From positions 1-64,000 of the forward strand of contig CAZZHH010000007.1 in the NCBI GenBank assembly GCA_964653595.1: 64,000 nucleotides of DNA. The letters are read 5' to 3'. The DNA is from JBAXTE01 sp964653595 (GTDB lineage: Bacteria; Bacteroidota; Bacteroidia; Bacteroidales; WCHB1-69). Shown here piece after piece: positions 49,487-57,982 of this stretch (position 1 is the stretch's first letter; every line of letters begins with the position of its first letter). Under the pieces are notes generated by a model. It saw only the letters and a list, made by a program, of their open reading frames with translations, made no database searches and was not told the origin of the DNA. The translations under genes and the position numbers were made by a program.

Positions 49487-49789
49487 AGATAGTTATTCAC
49501 AAATCCCATTTATACTGAATACGATAATTCAATATTTGAATTAACCATTCTATTAACCCCTTCCAATTGAAGTTAAATAAGGAAAATTTCAAAATAAAAT
49601 TTTTCTCATTTCACTAGAATAAATTCTGTTTTTATAAAGTTCCTCATAACAAGAATTATGTTTGAAATAAAAGGCATATAAATATTTCGTTATCAAGACG
49701 TTAATTCACATCTTTTAATTATAATAATGATTACTTTTGTATAATGCAAATGTTATATCCATTAAAAAGATTATTGTAATATTTTATAT
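49487..49789 (+). promoter_or_regulatory. Intergenic region with promoter of the repeat-rich surface protein
   Basis: 303 AT-rich bases. TACTTTTG (49732-49739) is a good -7 element about 50 bases before the ATG at 49790. No terminator for murD and no operator were recognised. Confidence 0.4.
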
Positions 49790-52660
49790 ATGAAATTATT
49801 AAACGGTTTTAAAATTCAATCTTCAACAATTTTGCTGTCTTTGTTATTCATGGTATTTGTTACCTGTAACAATAAAGCATTAGCTCAGTTTGTTCAGATT
49901 GAAAGTATATTGGTAGATGCTTGTGATGGAACTGATGAGGGAAAAAATGAGATGGTTCGTTTTAGAACAGAATCACTTCCGGTAAATGTTGCAGATATTC
50001 GAGTAGACGGTGCAAATTCAGGGACATTCCAAACAGGGAAATGGCCTACAGTTGGAAACTCTTTTGCGGGTTGGATTACACCAGGTTCTGCTAATCACAC
50101 TACAGTTGTTACCAAAATCAATCAAATCAACGCTACAATCACAAATTGTGGAAAATTGATTCTTCCTACTGGTGGCACTAACAACCAAGGAGTTATTCCT
50201 GCAGGAAAAAAAGCGATAATTATCACCAGTTATGATTTTACACCCACAGCAAATGATTTCTCACTTTTATCGGACACCCTATATGTGTTAGTTCAAAACT
50301 CAAGTGTAGTTGCTGGAAACTTTGGTAATTATTTAACTGCTAGTGGCAATTCAGCTTCCCAACTTACTAGGAAACTAAGACTTTGGCAAATCTCTACTGG
50401 ACAAAGCGATGAAGTTACTTATTATCGAAATTTGCTAATAGACCAGCTTGGAGTGCAAACCACTGCGGATGGTGCTGGAGTTAGATATACCGATGCTGGA
50501 GTGGCAACGTATTACAACGATGGCTGTCAAGCACCCTATATTCCGTTAAGCGCAGAGTGGACTCCAACTTCAATTTGTCAATCGGCAACCTCTATTGATT
50601 TAAATACACTTTTAACATCGGATGCTACACCTGGAGGCTCATGGTCTGGCAATGGAGTTACTGGAAATACATTTAATCCGTCAGGATTAAGTGGCAACAT
50701 TTCTGTCACATACACCGTTGGAAATGTACCATGTACGGTTACCTCAACTCAAAATATGAACGTCACTGCTTCGGCAATTCCAACTTGGACAGCCCCTGCA
50801 CCCATTTGTCAATCAGCTGGAACTTTGAATTTAAATACCCTTTTAGCTGTCACTGCAACTACTGGTGGTACTTGGTCGGGAACAGGGGTTACTGGAAATA
50901 CATTCAATCCAGCTGGATTAACTGGCAATATTTCAGTTACTTACACAGTTGGAACTACTCCTTGTGTAGCCACAGAGAGTCACAATATAAATGTAATTAC
51001 AGTAGCCAACGCATCTTGGGCTGTTCCCACTCCGTTATGTCAATCGGCTACCCCATTAGATTTAAACACATTATTAGCAGCTTCTGCTACAACAGGTGGA
51101 ACTTGGTCGGGAACAGGAGTTACAGGCAATACGTTTTATCCAAGTGGTTTAACTGGCAATATTTCGGTAACCTATACCGTAGGCTCTGCACCATGCACAG
51201 CTACTTCGAGCCAAAACATCAGCGTAATTGCATCAGCCAACCCAACTTGGACAGCCCCTGCACCCATTTGTCAATCAGCTGGAACTTTGAATTTAAATAC
51301 CCTTTTAGCTGTCACTGCAACTACTGGTGGTACTTGGTCGGGAACAGGGGTTACTGGAAATACATTCAATCCAGCTGGATTAACTGGCAATATTTCAGTT
51401 ACTTACACAGTTGGAACTACTCCTTGTGTAGCCACAGAGAGTCACAATATAAATGTAATTACAGTAGCCAACGCATCTTGGGCTGTTCCCACTCCGTTAT
51501 GTCAATCGGCTACCCCATTAGATTTAAACACATTATTAGCAGCTTCTGCTACAACAGGTGGAACTTGGTCGGGAACAGGAGTTACAGGCAATACGTTTTA
51601 TCCAAGTGGTTTAACTGGCAATATTTCGGTAACCTATACCGTAGGCTCTGCACCATGCACAGCTACTTCGAGCCAAAACATCAGCGTAATTGCATCAGCC
51701 AACCCAACTTGGACAGCCCCTGCACCCATTTGTCAATCAGCTGGAGCTTTGAATTTAAATACCCTTTTAGCTGTCACTGCTACACCTGGTGGAACCTGGT
51801 CTGGAACAGGCGTTACTGGAAATACATTCAATCCAACTGGATTAACTGGCAATATTTCAGTTACCTACACAGTTGGCACAGATCCTTGCATAGAAATAGA
51901 GACACATGACATTTTGGTTACAAATGCTCCATCAGCTTCACTTAACATCCCTTCTATTATTTGTAAATCATCCAACACCTTTGATTTAAACAGCTTAATA
52001 ACTGGAACACCTGGTGGAACATGGAGTGGCAACGGAATAACATCTAACATTATTGATTTAACTACTGTTGGAACTTCAATATCTGTAACATACAAGGTAA
52101 GCAATGATGGATGTAGTGACAGCACTACAAAAACATTAAACTTCTCCTTTGTGATTGCTGATTTTGCTTTTATACCCGATAATGGATTAGCTCCATTACT
52201 TGTCAGCACTACTAATCTAAGCCAAAATGGAGATACCTATCAATGGAATTTTGGGAATGGGGACGCGAGTTCGGATGTTAATGCTTCTACTTTATACAAC
52301 TATGAAGGCTCCTATCCAATCCAACTTAAAGCTTCTTCTCCAGAAGGTTGTAGGGATTCAATTACCAAATATATCACTGTAATTGGGGTTGGCGACTACA
52401 TTCCAAATGTATTTACGCCCAACGAAGACGGAGTTAACGATAGTTTTTACCCAGTTATTTCAAAAATTACAGAAAACTATCATATGATGATTTTTAATCG
52501 TTGGGGAAACCTAATTTATGAAACCTATTTACAACAAGACAAGTGGGATGGAACTTATATGGGGATAAAAGTACCTTTTGGAGTTTATTTTTATGTAATT
52601 TCATACAATCAAGGGGATAAAAACATATACTACAATGGCACTGTATCGGTAGTTTACTAA
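49790..52660 (+). CDS. Repeat-rich surface protein with PKD and type B T9SS C-terminal domain
   Basis: A 956-residue exported protein. Signal peptide about 1-33 (KALAQ), then a lamin-tail-like domain (about 35-235, IESILVDACDGTDEGKNE). Seven Ig-like repeats of about 77 residues (about 255-790) share CQSA-x2-L-x-LNTLL, GGTWSGTGVTGNTFNP and GNISVTYTVG; each has two Cys. Repeats 2-3 and 4-5 are identical. A PKD domain (about 792-865, QWNFGNGDAS) and a type B sorting domain follow (IPNVFTPNEDGVNDSF, MMIFNRWGNLIYE, KWDGTY). Probably a filamentous surface adhesin. It is a typical gliding-motility-associated CTD protein, but this does not prove gliding. Confidence 0.9.
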   Translation: MKLLNGFKIQSSTILLSLLFMVFVTCNNKALAQFVQIESILVDACDGTDEGKNEMVRFRTESLPVNVADIRVDGANSGTFQTGKWPTVGNSFAGWITPGSANHTTVVTKINQINATITNCGKLILPTGGTNNQGVIPAGKKAIIITSYDFTPTANDFSLLSDTLYVLVQNSSVVAGNFGNYLTASGNSASQLTRKLRLWQISTGQSDEVTYYRNLLIDQLGVQTTADGAGVRYTDAGVATYYNDGCQAPYIPLSAEWTPTSICQSATSIDLNTLLTSDATPGGSWSGNGVTGNTFNPSGLSGNISVTYTVGNVPCTVTSTQNMNVTASAIPTWTAPAPICQSAGTLNLNTLLAVTATTGGTWSGTGVTGNTFNPAGLTGNISVTYTVGTTPCVATESHNINVITVANASWAVPTPLCQSATPLDLNTLLAASATTGGTWSGTGVTGNTFYPSGLTGNISVTYTVGSAPCTATSSQNISVIASANPTWTAPAPICQSAGTLNLNTLLAVTATTGGTWSGTGVTGNTFNPAGLTGNISVTYTVGTTPCVATESHNINVITVANASWAVPTPLCQSATPLDLNTLLAASATTGGTWSGTGVTGNTFYPSGLTGNISVTYTVGSAPCTATSSQNISVIASANPTWTAPAPICQSAGALNLNTLLAVTATPGGTWSGTGVTGNTFNPTGLTGNISVTYTVGTDPCIEIETHDILVTNAPSASLNIPSIICKSSNTFDLNSLITGTPGGTWSGNGITSNIIDLTTVGTSISVTYKVSNDGCSDSTTKTLNFSFVIADFAFIPDNGLAPLLVSTTNLSQNGDTYQWNFGNGDASSDVNASTLYNYEGSYPIQLKASSPEGCRDSITKYITVIGVGDYIPNVFTPNEDGVNDSFYPVISKITENYHMMIFNRWGNLIYETYLQQDKWDGTYMGIKVPFGVYFYVISYNQGDKNIYYNGTVSVVY
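50780..51703 (+). repeat. Two tandem identical 462-bp units inside the surface-protein gene
   Basis: 50780-51241 and 51242-51703 are the same by eye at every base. Each unit encodes two 77-residue repeats (154 codons). A third partial copy begins at 51704 and diverges after about 40 bases (GGAGCT for GGAACT). Perfect identity implies recent duplication or ongoing recombination; the copy number in the assembly may be too low. Confidence 0.9.
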
Positions 52661-52739
52661 TATAACCCTAAAAACAAGTAGAAAAAAAATCACATTTTCC
52701 TTAAAAATCAATATTTCCAAGTAAGAATCTGCTTTTTTA

Positions 52740-53723
52740 CTAGCGAGATAACATTTCTTGAATTTTTTTCAACAGACCATCTATTGAATCTACCTCTGCT
52801 AAGATTAGATCCTCTTGGCATATTTGGTAAGCATCATTTTTAAATCGAATGATAAAGGGAATCTTTGAAAAATTATTTTTCATCAAAGCATGTTCAATCC
52901 ACTTTTTTTGTAAAGCAGGAGCATCTATTTGAACTTCTACATGACATTGTATTGGATGTTTGAAAGAACCGGATAAGGAATCGAATTCAAGCTCATTATT
53001 GTGGTAAACGCTATTAAAATCACCGTTTAAAACTAAATCTTCAGGAATGCCCATTTTCAGGGTTTTATCGTGGTTAATAACGAACATATAATTACAAAAT
53101 TCTACCGCTAAGTCAAGATGATGGAGAGTAAGTAAAATGGTTTTTCCCGATTCATTAGCCAATTTTTTCAGCAAATTCATGAGATGTAATTGATTTGCAT
53201 AATCTAAATAGGAAGCAGGTTCATCCATAATAATGATGGGAGTCTGTTGAGCTAATGCTTTGGCAATTAAAGCTTTTTGAAATTCGCCATCACTCAAACT
53301 ATCCACTAGTTGATTCTGTTTATGATAAATTTCGGACATTTCCATAGACTCCTTGATTATCGCATGGTCGTCTTGGGTAAGAAAACCCGTAAAATCCGTA
53401 TGGGGAGTACGACCAAATGCCACAAAATCATATACAGTAAGATATTCAACATGAGGTCTTTCTGTAAGCACAATGCTTATTAATTTTGAAAGCTCTTTTT
53501 TGGAAATTTTCGACAAAGGGTTATTCCCAATTCTCAATTCACCATTGAGAGGAGGAATAATGCCACAAATAGTATAAATAAGAGTAGATTTCCCAATGCC
53601 ATTGGCCCCAAAAATTGAATAAATAGCACCCTTATGAAGTTGAAAACTTGCATTTTGAAGCAAAATTGTCTCAGTCTTCCCTTGACGGTACCCTGTAGTT
53701 AAGTTTTTTACTTCCAATATCAT
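52740..53723 (-). CDS. btuD: Cobalamin ABC transporter ATP-binding protein
   Basis: ATPase of a FecE/BtuD-type importer. Walker A GANGIGKST (39-47), signature LSDGE (143-147; Asp and Glu replace the usual Gly and Gln), Walker B IIIMDEPAS (Asp167-Glu168) and the H-loop LTLHHLD. The 327-residue length exceeds the usual 255 by a C-terminal domain of about 75 residues of unknown role. Its ATG overlaps the permease stop (ATGA). Vitamin B12 as substrate is inferred from the riboswitch upstream of the operon. Confidence 0.85.
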   Translation of the reverse strand: MILEVKNLTTGYRQGKTETILLQNASFQLHKGAIYSIFGANGIGKSTLIYTICGIIPPLNGELRIGNNPLSKISKKELSKLISIVLTERPHVEYLTVYDFVAFGRTPHTDFTGFLTQDDHAIIKESMEMSEIYHKQNQLVDSLSDGEFQKALIAKALAQQTPIIIMDEPASYLDYANQLHLMNLLKKLANESGKTILLTLHHLDLAVEFCNYMFVINHDKTLKMGIPEDLVLNGDFNSVYHNNELEFDSLSGSFKHPIQCHVEVQIDAPALQKKWIEHALMKNNFSKIPFIIRFKNDAYQICQEDLILAEVDSIDGLLKKIQEMLSR

Positions 53724-54766
53724 GATGCAGACTTTACCTTATTTTTACGTACAATAATCCAAATCACAACAGGTGCACCAAATAGAGCCGTAATTGCGTT
53801 GATAGGAATAGCATCATCAAGACCTGGTATTTTAGCAATTAAGCTACATATCATTGCACAAAGAGCTCCAGATATCATTACTGCTGGCAACAATACCCCA
53901 TTATTTGCAGTTCTAAAAATCAACTTTGTTAAATGAGGTATCGCAATACCAATAAAAGCTATAGGCCCACAATATGCAGTAACAACAGCAGTCAACAAAC
54001 CACTAACAAATATGATGGATAATCGAGCTCTTTTGATATTTACCCCCAGATGTAACGCCATTTTCTCTCCCAATTGCAATGTGTTTAAAGTTTTAGATAA
54101 CAGTAAAGAAATAGAAAGACCCATCAATATAACGGGGACAAAATAAATTAACTGTTGCTTAGAAACCATGCTAAATGACCCCATTCCCCAAATAGCAAAT
54201 TGATGTACACTTTCGCTATGGCTGAAAACAGTTAAAATTCCAATACATGAACTTGCAAGAGCACTCATCATGATACCAGCAACCAACAACATCGCGGTAT
54301 CTCTGATGTAGGAGGTTAACGACAATATAATAAATAAAACCAACGCAGAACCCAACAAAGCTGCCAAGATAATAGTAACATTTTGAAAAGCATCATTAAA
54401 ATCGGTAAAAGTAACCGTAAAAAAAGCAGGGAGTAGAACAGCTAAGGCAACTCCAAGACTAGCCCCTGAACTAATACCCAGCACTGAAGGTTCGGCAAGG
54501 GGATTTCTGAAATATGTCTGCAAAATTAAACCTGCTACTGCTAATGCTGATCCAGAGAACAATGCAGTAATTGCTTGGGGCAAACGACTCTCAAGAATTA
54601 TGTTTCGCCATACGATTGATTGGTTCGTGTCGCCGAAAAGAATTCTAACACTAGCATGAAATGGAATAGAAACACTCCCAAAAATAATATTCAGTCCAAA
54701 AACCAAGATTGTAAATCCTAGTAAACAGATAAAAACCAGTGTTATCTTTCCTCTTTTAATTTTCAT
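53720..54766 (-). CDS. btuC: Cobalamin ABC transporter permease (FecCD family)
   Basis: Inner-membrane permease of 348 residues with about ten membrane helices. Family motifs: RLPQAITALFSGSALAVAGL near 60-80, NPLAEPSVLGISSGASLGVA, and GPIAFIGIAIPHLTKLIF with the coupling helix. It overlaps both neighbours (11 bases with btuF, 4 with btuD), so the three are translationally coupled. Confidence 0.88.
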   Translation of the reverse strand: MKIKRGKITLVFICLLGFTILVFGLNIIFGSVSIPFHASVRILFGDTNQSIVWRNIILESRLPQAITALFSGSALAVAGLILQTYFRNPLAEPSVLGISSGASLGVALAVLLPAFFTVTFTDFNDAFQNVTIILAALLGSALVLFIILSLTSYIRDTAMLLVAGIMMSALASSCIGILTVFSHSESVHQFAIWGMGSFSMVSKQQLIYFVPVILMGLSISLLLSKTLNTLQLGEKMALHLGVNIKRARLSIIFVSGLLTAVVTAYCGPIAFIGIAIPHLTKLIFRTANNGVLLPAVMISGALCAMICSLIAKIPGLDDAIPINAITALFGAPVVIWIIVRKNKVKSAS

Positions 54767-55889
54767 TCCCCAACAATTTAAAATAGGTAGGTTTGTAATT
54801 AGGAATTATCTCTGGATGAAATATTTTTACAAAATCCGTCAAGATCACATCTGGCTCCACAATTCCCTTTTCATAATAAGGGGTGTCTTTTGTATTGCAA
54901 AAAACAATTTTTTTATTCTTAAAGGCATAAAAATCTTTATATTTTTCATTTTCTGATGCTACTTGACAATACGAATATCCAAAAGGGGCATATTCCAACA
55001 TCACCCAATAATCTGAGTCGTAGCATCGTTCGTACACTCGCTCAAACCCAATGGGTTCAGAACCTGAAAAAGACAAATCTTGCCATTTGTATTGACTACC
55101 AGCATCTATAAAAAACTGAGCCATATAGCTATTTAAACCACTTATATACCAAATATTTTGATACATTTTACCCGAAAAGACAGTAGGTTTCACTTTTGAG
55201 CTATTAGCCAACTTCGATGCTTGAAGATAGTTCTTTTCGATAACATCAAACAATCGACATGCTTCTTCATATTTATCAAAAAAAAGGGCAATAAATTTTA
55301 TCCATTCTGCTCTACCCAATGGTGTATCTTCCATGTAACTAGAACAATAGGCAATAGGAATTCCTGTTTGAATAATTTTTCCATATTTCTGTTCTTTAAA
55401 CGGAGCAGCAAAAAGGACTTCTGGATTTAGCTCCATCAACAACTCCACATTATACGCTTCAAAAGGCCCTAAATCAATAGTCTTATTACTCGCCAATTGA
55501 TTTAACAACACTGTATCTTGGATATAATCCTTTTCAGAGACACCTGTAATTCTGTCAACTAGCCCAAGACGACTTATAAAGCCAATTTCAGGAGTTGACA
55601 AACAGGCAACTGAATGACAAGGAACTTTTATTGCTATCGCATTCTTTGGTATCGGATTTTCTGTGATACTTTTTGAAATAAAAACATAGTGAGCTAATAT
55701 TTTTGTTGTATCCCATGGGTTTGTTACAAAAGCCTCTTTATATCCATTTTCTTCAGTAACATAAAAACCTCTAGCATATTTTGGATAGCTCCTTTTTGAA
55801 GGAGAGTCTTTCTTGGAAAATTGATTACAACTACTCAAAACAAAGATAATCAATATAAAAAGAGTGCTATTAAAACGACTAATTCTCAT
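54756..55889 (-). CDS. btuF: Cobalamin ABC transporter substrate-binding lipoprotein
   Basis: Periplasmic class III binding protein (helical-backbone type) that would deliver cobalamin to BtuCD. A lipoprotein signal ends at LSSC with Cys21, so it is membrane-anchored. ACLSTPEIGFISRLGLVDRI-type start near 100 and LMELNPEVLFAAPF near 155 are typical of BtuF/FhuD-like proteins. 377 residues, longer than E. coli BtuF (about 260), with an N-terminal extension common in Bacteroidota. It is the first gene behind the cobalamin riboswitch. Confidence 0.82.
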   Translation of the reverse strand: MRISRFNSTLFILIIFVLSSCNQFSKKDSPSKRSYPKYARGFYVTEENGYKEAFVTNPWDTTKILAHYVFISKSITENPIPKNAIAIKVPCHSVACLSTPEIGFISRLGLVDRITGVSEKDYIQDTVLLNQLASNKTIDLGPFEAYNVELLMELNPEVLFAAPFKEQKYGKIIQTGIPIAYCSSYMEDTPLGRAEWIKFIALFFDKYEEACRLFDVIEKNYLQASKLANSSKVKPTVFSGKMYQNIWYISGLNSYMAQFFIDAGSQYKWQDLSFSGSEPIGFERVYERCYDSDYWVMLEYAPFGYSYCQVASENEKYKDFYAFKNKKIVFCNTKDTPYYEKGIVEPDVILTDFVKIFHPEIIPNYKPTYFKLLGNEN

Positions 55890-55977
55890 CCTGAAAAAAT
55901 TTTGACTTTTCTTCCCGAAAGTCTGAATTACTAATATAAATACTCACTTTTCAACTCAATGTTGAATTCATTTTTGA

Positions 55978-56184
55978 TAAAGGCAGGTCTTCTGGCTCAC
56001 TCCTATCTCTTTCACCTTCCCATACATCCTGTATCAGTGGTATCTGAAAGATCGTAACAGAGCTTACAGCTGCGGGTACAGCTCCGGATTTTAACCGGAT
56101 TCCCTATTATAGAAGCATAAATTTATGAAAACAAAAATATATTTCTATTATAGTTGGTGATGAAAACCAACTACCTTAACCGAT
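55978..56184 (-). ncRNA. Cobalamin riboswitch (B12 element)
   Basis: Read on the minus strand: GTTAAGGTAGTTGG start, then GGGAATCCGGTTAAAATCCG, GAGCTGTACCCGCAGCTGTAAG, a CACTG segment, a GGGAAGGTGAAAGA segment, GAGTGAGCCAGAAGACCTGCC and the end. These are the conserved B12-box pieces in order, with GTGAGCCAGAAGACCTGCC the best. It lies about 90 bases before btuF, so importer expression should fall when adenosyl- or other cobalamins are plentiful. It is the regulator of btuFCD. Confidence 0.93.
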
Positions 56185-56185
56185 G

Positions 56186-56193
56186 CAAATGTA
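56186..56193 (-). promoter_or_regulatory. -7 element of the btuFCD riboswitch promoter
   Basis: TACATTTG on the minus strand matches TAnnTTTG and would start the transcript right at the 5' side of the riboswitch (about 56180). No exact -33 TTTG is found at 19-21 bases. Confidence 0.5.
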
Positions 56194-56267
56194 CAAAAAA
56201 AATGCAATTTACTAGTTTAATGACTAAATAACATTCACAATTATTCATTTTTTTTTACTTTTGTCCA

Positions 56268-57494
56268 ATGAAAAAAATAATTACTCTCTGTTTGTTAACA
56301 TCAATACTAATACCTACCATCGCCTCGTCTCCCATTGATTCCCTAAAACACAAGGTAAAAGTAAAAGGATTTATAAAGGCTGACGCCATTTTTGACTCAA
56401 GACAAATTGTTTCTGCAAGAGAAAGTTTTGTTTTAATGTATCCTAAAAAACCAAATTTTGACAAAAACGGAATGGATATAAACTCCCGTCCACAATACAA
56501 TCAATTTGCAACTAGTAGCAGATTGATTTTTTATACAGACACATTTCAAACCAAGGCCATGTTTATCACTTCGCTAATTGAAACAGACTTTACTGGTGCC
56601 AGTGAATCAACCAATAGTGGTTTAAGACTCCGCCATGCGTACATAAAACTTGAAAACAATCGTCATTCTCTTTTAGTTGGCCAATATTGGCACCCACTGG
56701 TAGCACCAGAGGTATTTCCCGATATGCTTTCTTTAAATTTGGGAAATCCAATTAAAAGCGCAATGCGTGCACCACAAATACGTTATCAATTTCAAACCAA
56801 ACATATTGACTTCGTTGGCGTAGCTTCGATGCATCGCGATAACTCTTCCATCGGACCTAACGGAATTTCTCCAGATTACCTCAGAAACCAGACAATTCCT
56901 TCGCTAGATTTCCAAACTATTTATAGAGGAAAAAATTGGATGTTGGGAGCTGGTTGTGACTATAAACGAATCAACATGAGCATCAAAAGCGACAGCAATT
57001 ATAGAGTGAACGAATATGTTACAAGTCTCAGTGGGCACGCTTTTGGCAAAGTGGATTTCAAAAAAATTACCCTTAAAGCTCAATATATCTGGGGACAAAA
57101 TCTTTATGATCAAGCCATGTTGGGCGGAGTAGGAATTACTGGCATTGACACTACTAATCATCAACGCTCATTCTCCCCCATTGCGCAACAGTCAGTTTGG
57201 ATAAATGTTGCTTCAAAATTCAAAAAGTTGAATTTCTCAATTTTTGCAGGAGTGGCTCAAAACTTAGGTTCTACAAAAGCTTTTACTGGAGCCGTCTATG
57301 CCCGTGGCAACGATATCGCATATCTTTATCGAATTGCCCCTCAAATCTCATACAAAGTTGGAAAAGTGATTTTTTTCTCCGAAACAGAATACACGGTAGC
57401 CGCATTTGGCTCTCCTAATTCTAGAGGAATCGTGAAAAACTCAAAAGAATGCGGGGTACTTAGAGAGAATTTGGCTGTGTTGTTTTTGTTTTAA
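56268..57494 (+). CDS. Porin-like outer-membrane beta-barrel protein
   Basis: A 408-residue protein with a signal peptide (about 1-19, cut near IASSP) and alternating amphipathic strands throughout (KVKVKGFIKADAIFDSRQIV, LRLRHAYIKL, LLVGQYWHP, FDFQTIYRG-like segments). It resembles DcaP-like/porin families. The last residue is Phe, the usual terminal residue of outer-membrane barrels. A -7-like TACTTTTG ends only five bases before the ATG. It is divergent from the B12 importer operon, but no receptor plug domain is present, so it is not BtuB. Substrate unknown. Confidence 0.78.
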   Translation: MKKIITLCLLTSILIPTIASSPIDSLKHKVKVKGFIKADAIFDSRQIVSARESFVLMYPKKPNFDKNGMDINSRPQYNQFATSSRLIFYTDTFQTKAMFITSLIETDFTGASESTNSGLRLRHAYIKLENNRHSLLVGQYWHPLVAPEVFPDMLSLNLGNPIKSAMRAPQIRYQFQTKHIDFVGVASMHRDNSSIGPNGISPDYLRNQTIPSLDFQTIYRGKNWMLGAGCDYKRINMSIKSDSNYRVNEYVTSLSGHAFGKVDFKKITLKAQYIWGQNLYDQAMLGGVGITGIDTTNHQRSFSPIAQQSVWINVASKFKKLNFSIFAGVAQNLGSTKAFTGAVYARGNDIAYLYRIAPQISYKVGKVIFFSETEYTVAAFGSPNSRGIVKNSKECGVLRENLAVLFLF

Positions 57495-57982
57495 TGAGTT
57501 GAATAGGGAGAACGGGTAGAACGGGTAAAACAGGTGGAACGAGTTGAACGAGAGAGTTATGAGTTATGTGGCGCGATGCGGGTCTAAAGAAATAGGAACG
57601 CGGATACTTCAGCTTCGCTCAGTACAAGTGATGCAGATTGGGGGAGATTTAAAAGTGAAATGTTAAAGTTGAAAGTTGAGAGTTTTTCGGTTTTAAACTC
57701 GAATTAAAAGACGAATACAACTAGGGATAAATAGGAATTAAAAACAGTTGAGAATCTTCTTCTTTGCTCAAATTTTCTTTTAATTTTCATTTCATTGAAA
57801 GCCAATCTGCTCATTTTCAAGCATTTTTCAACTCAAGTAGACGAAGCGCGACTAAAAATATCACAACCTCTTAAAAGTTAACTTTTTCTTAATAGGTTTA
57901 TCTATTAAAAATGATTAATTTTGCCCTTTCGTTTCAGAAAAAAACATGTAAATATCTAATCATCAATAAATAAGAAAATCAA
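57495..57982. other. Intergenic region with 9-base mini-repeats before ppdK
   Basis: 488 bases. 57507-57551 has a run of imperfect 9-base units related to GGGTAAAAC; 57606-57624 has a CTTCGCTCAGTACAAG element; 57651-57685 has AAAGTTGAAAGTTGA-like repeats. TAATTTTG (57916-57923) is the -7 element of ppdK. No gene is seen. Confidence 0.6.
57916..57923 (+). promoter_or_regulatory. -7 element of the ppdK promoter
   Basis: TAATTTTG, about 60 bases before the ppdK start; the -33 box is not clear. Confidence 0.45.

Noticed and set aside
50731..51909. A 392-codon open frame in another phase inside the surface-protein gene
   Set aside because: It is kept open by the in-phase 231/462-base repeats; the real frame has a signal peptide, PKD and sorting domain, while this one is a repetitive Trp/Cys/Ser-rich shadow.
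10321..52660. A T9SS secretion apparatus locus
   Set aside because: Only cargo proteins with sorting domains are present; no sov, porV, porU or porK-N-type gene is in the window.
56268..57494. BtuB receptor opposite the B12 operon
   Set aside because: No plug domain or TonB box is visible and the protein is far shorter than TonB-dependent receptors.
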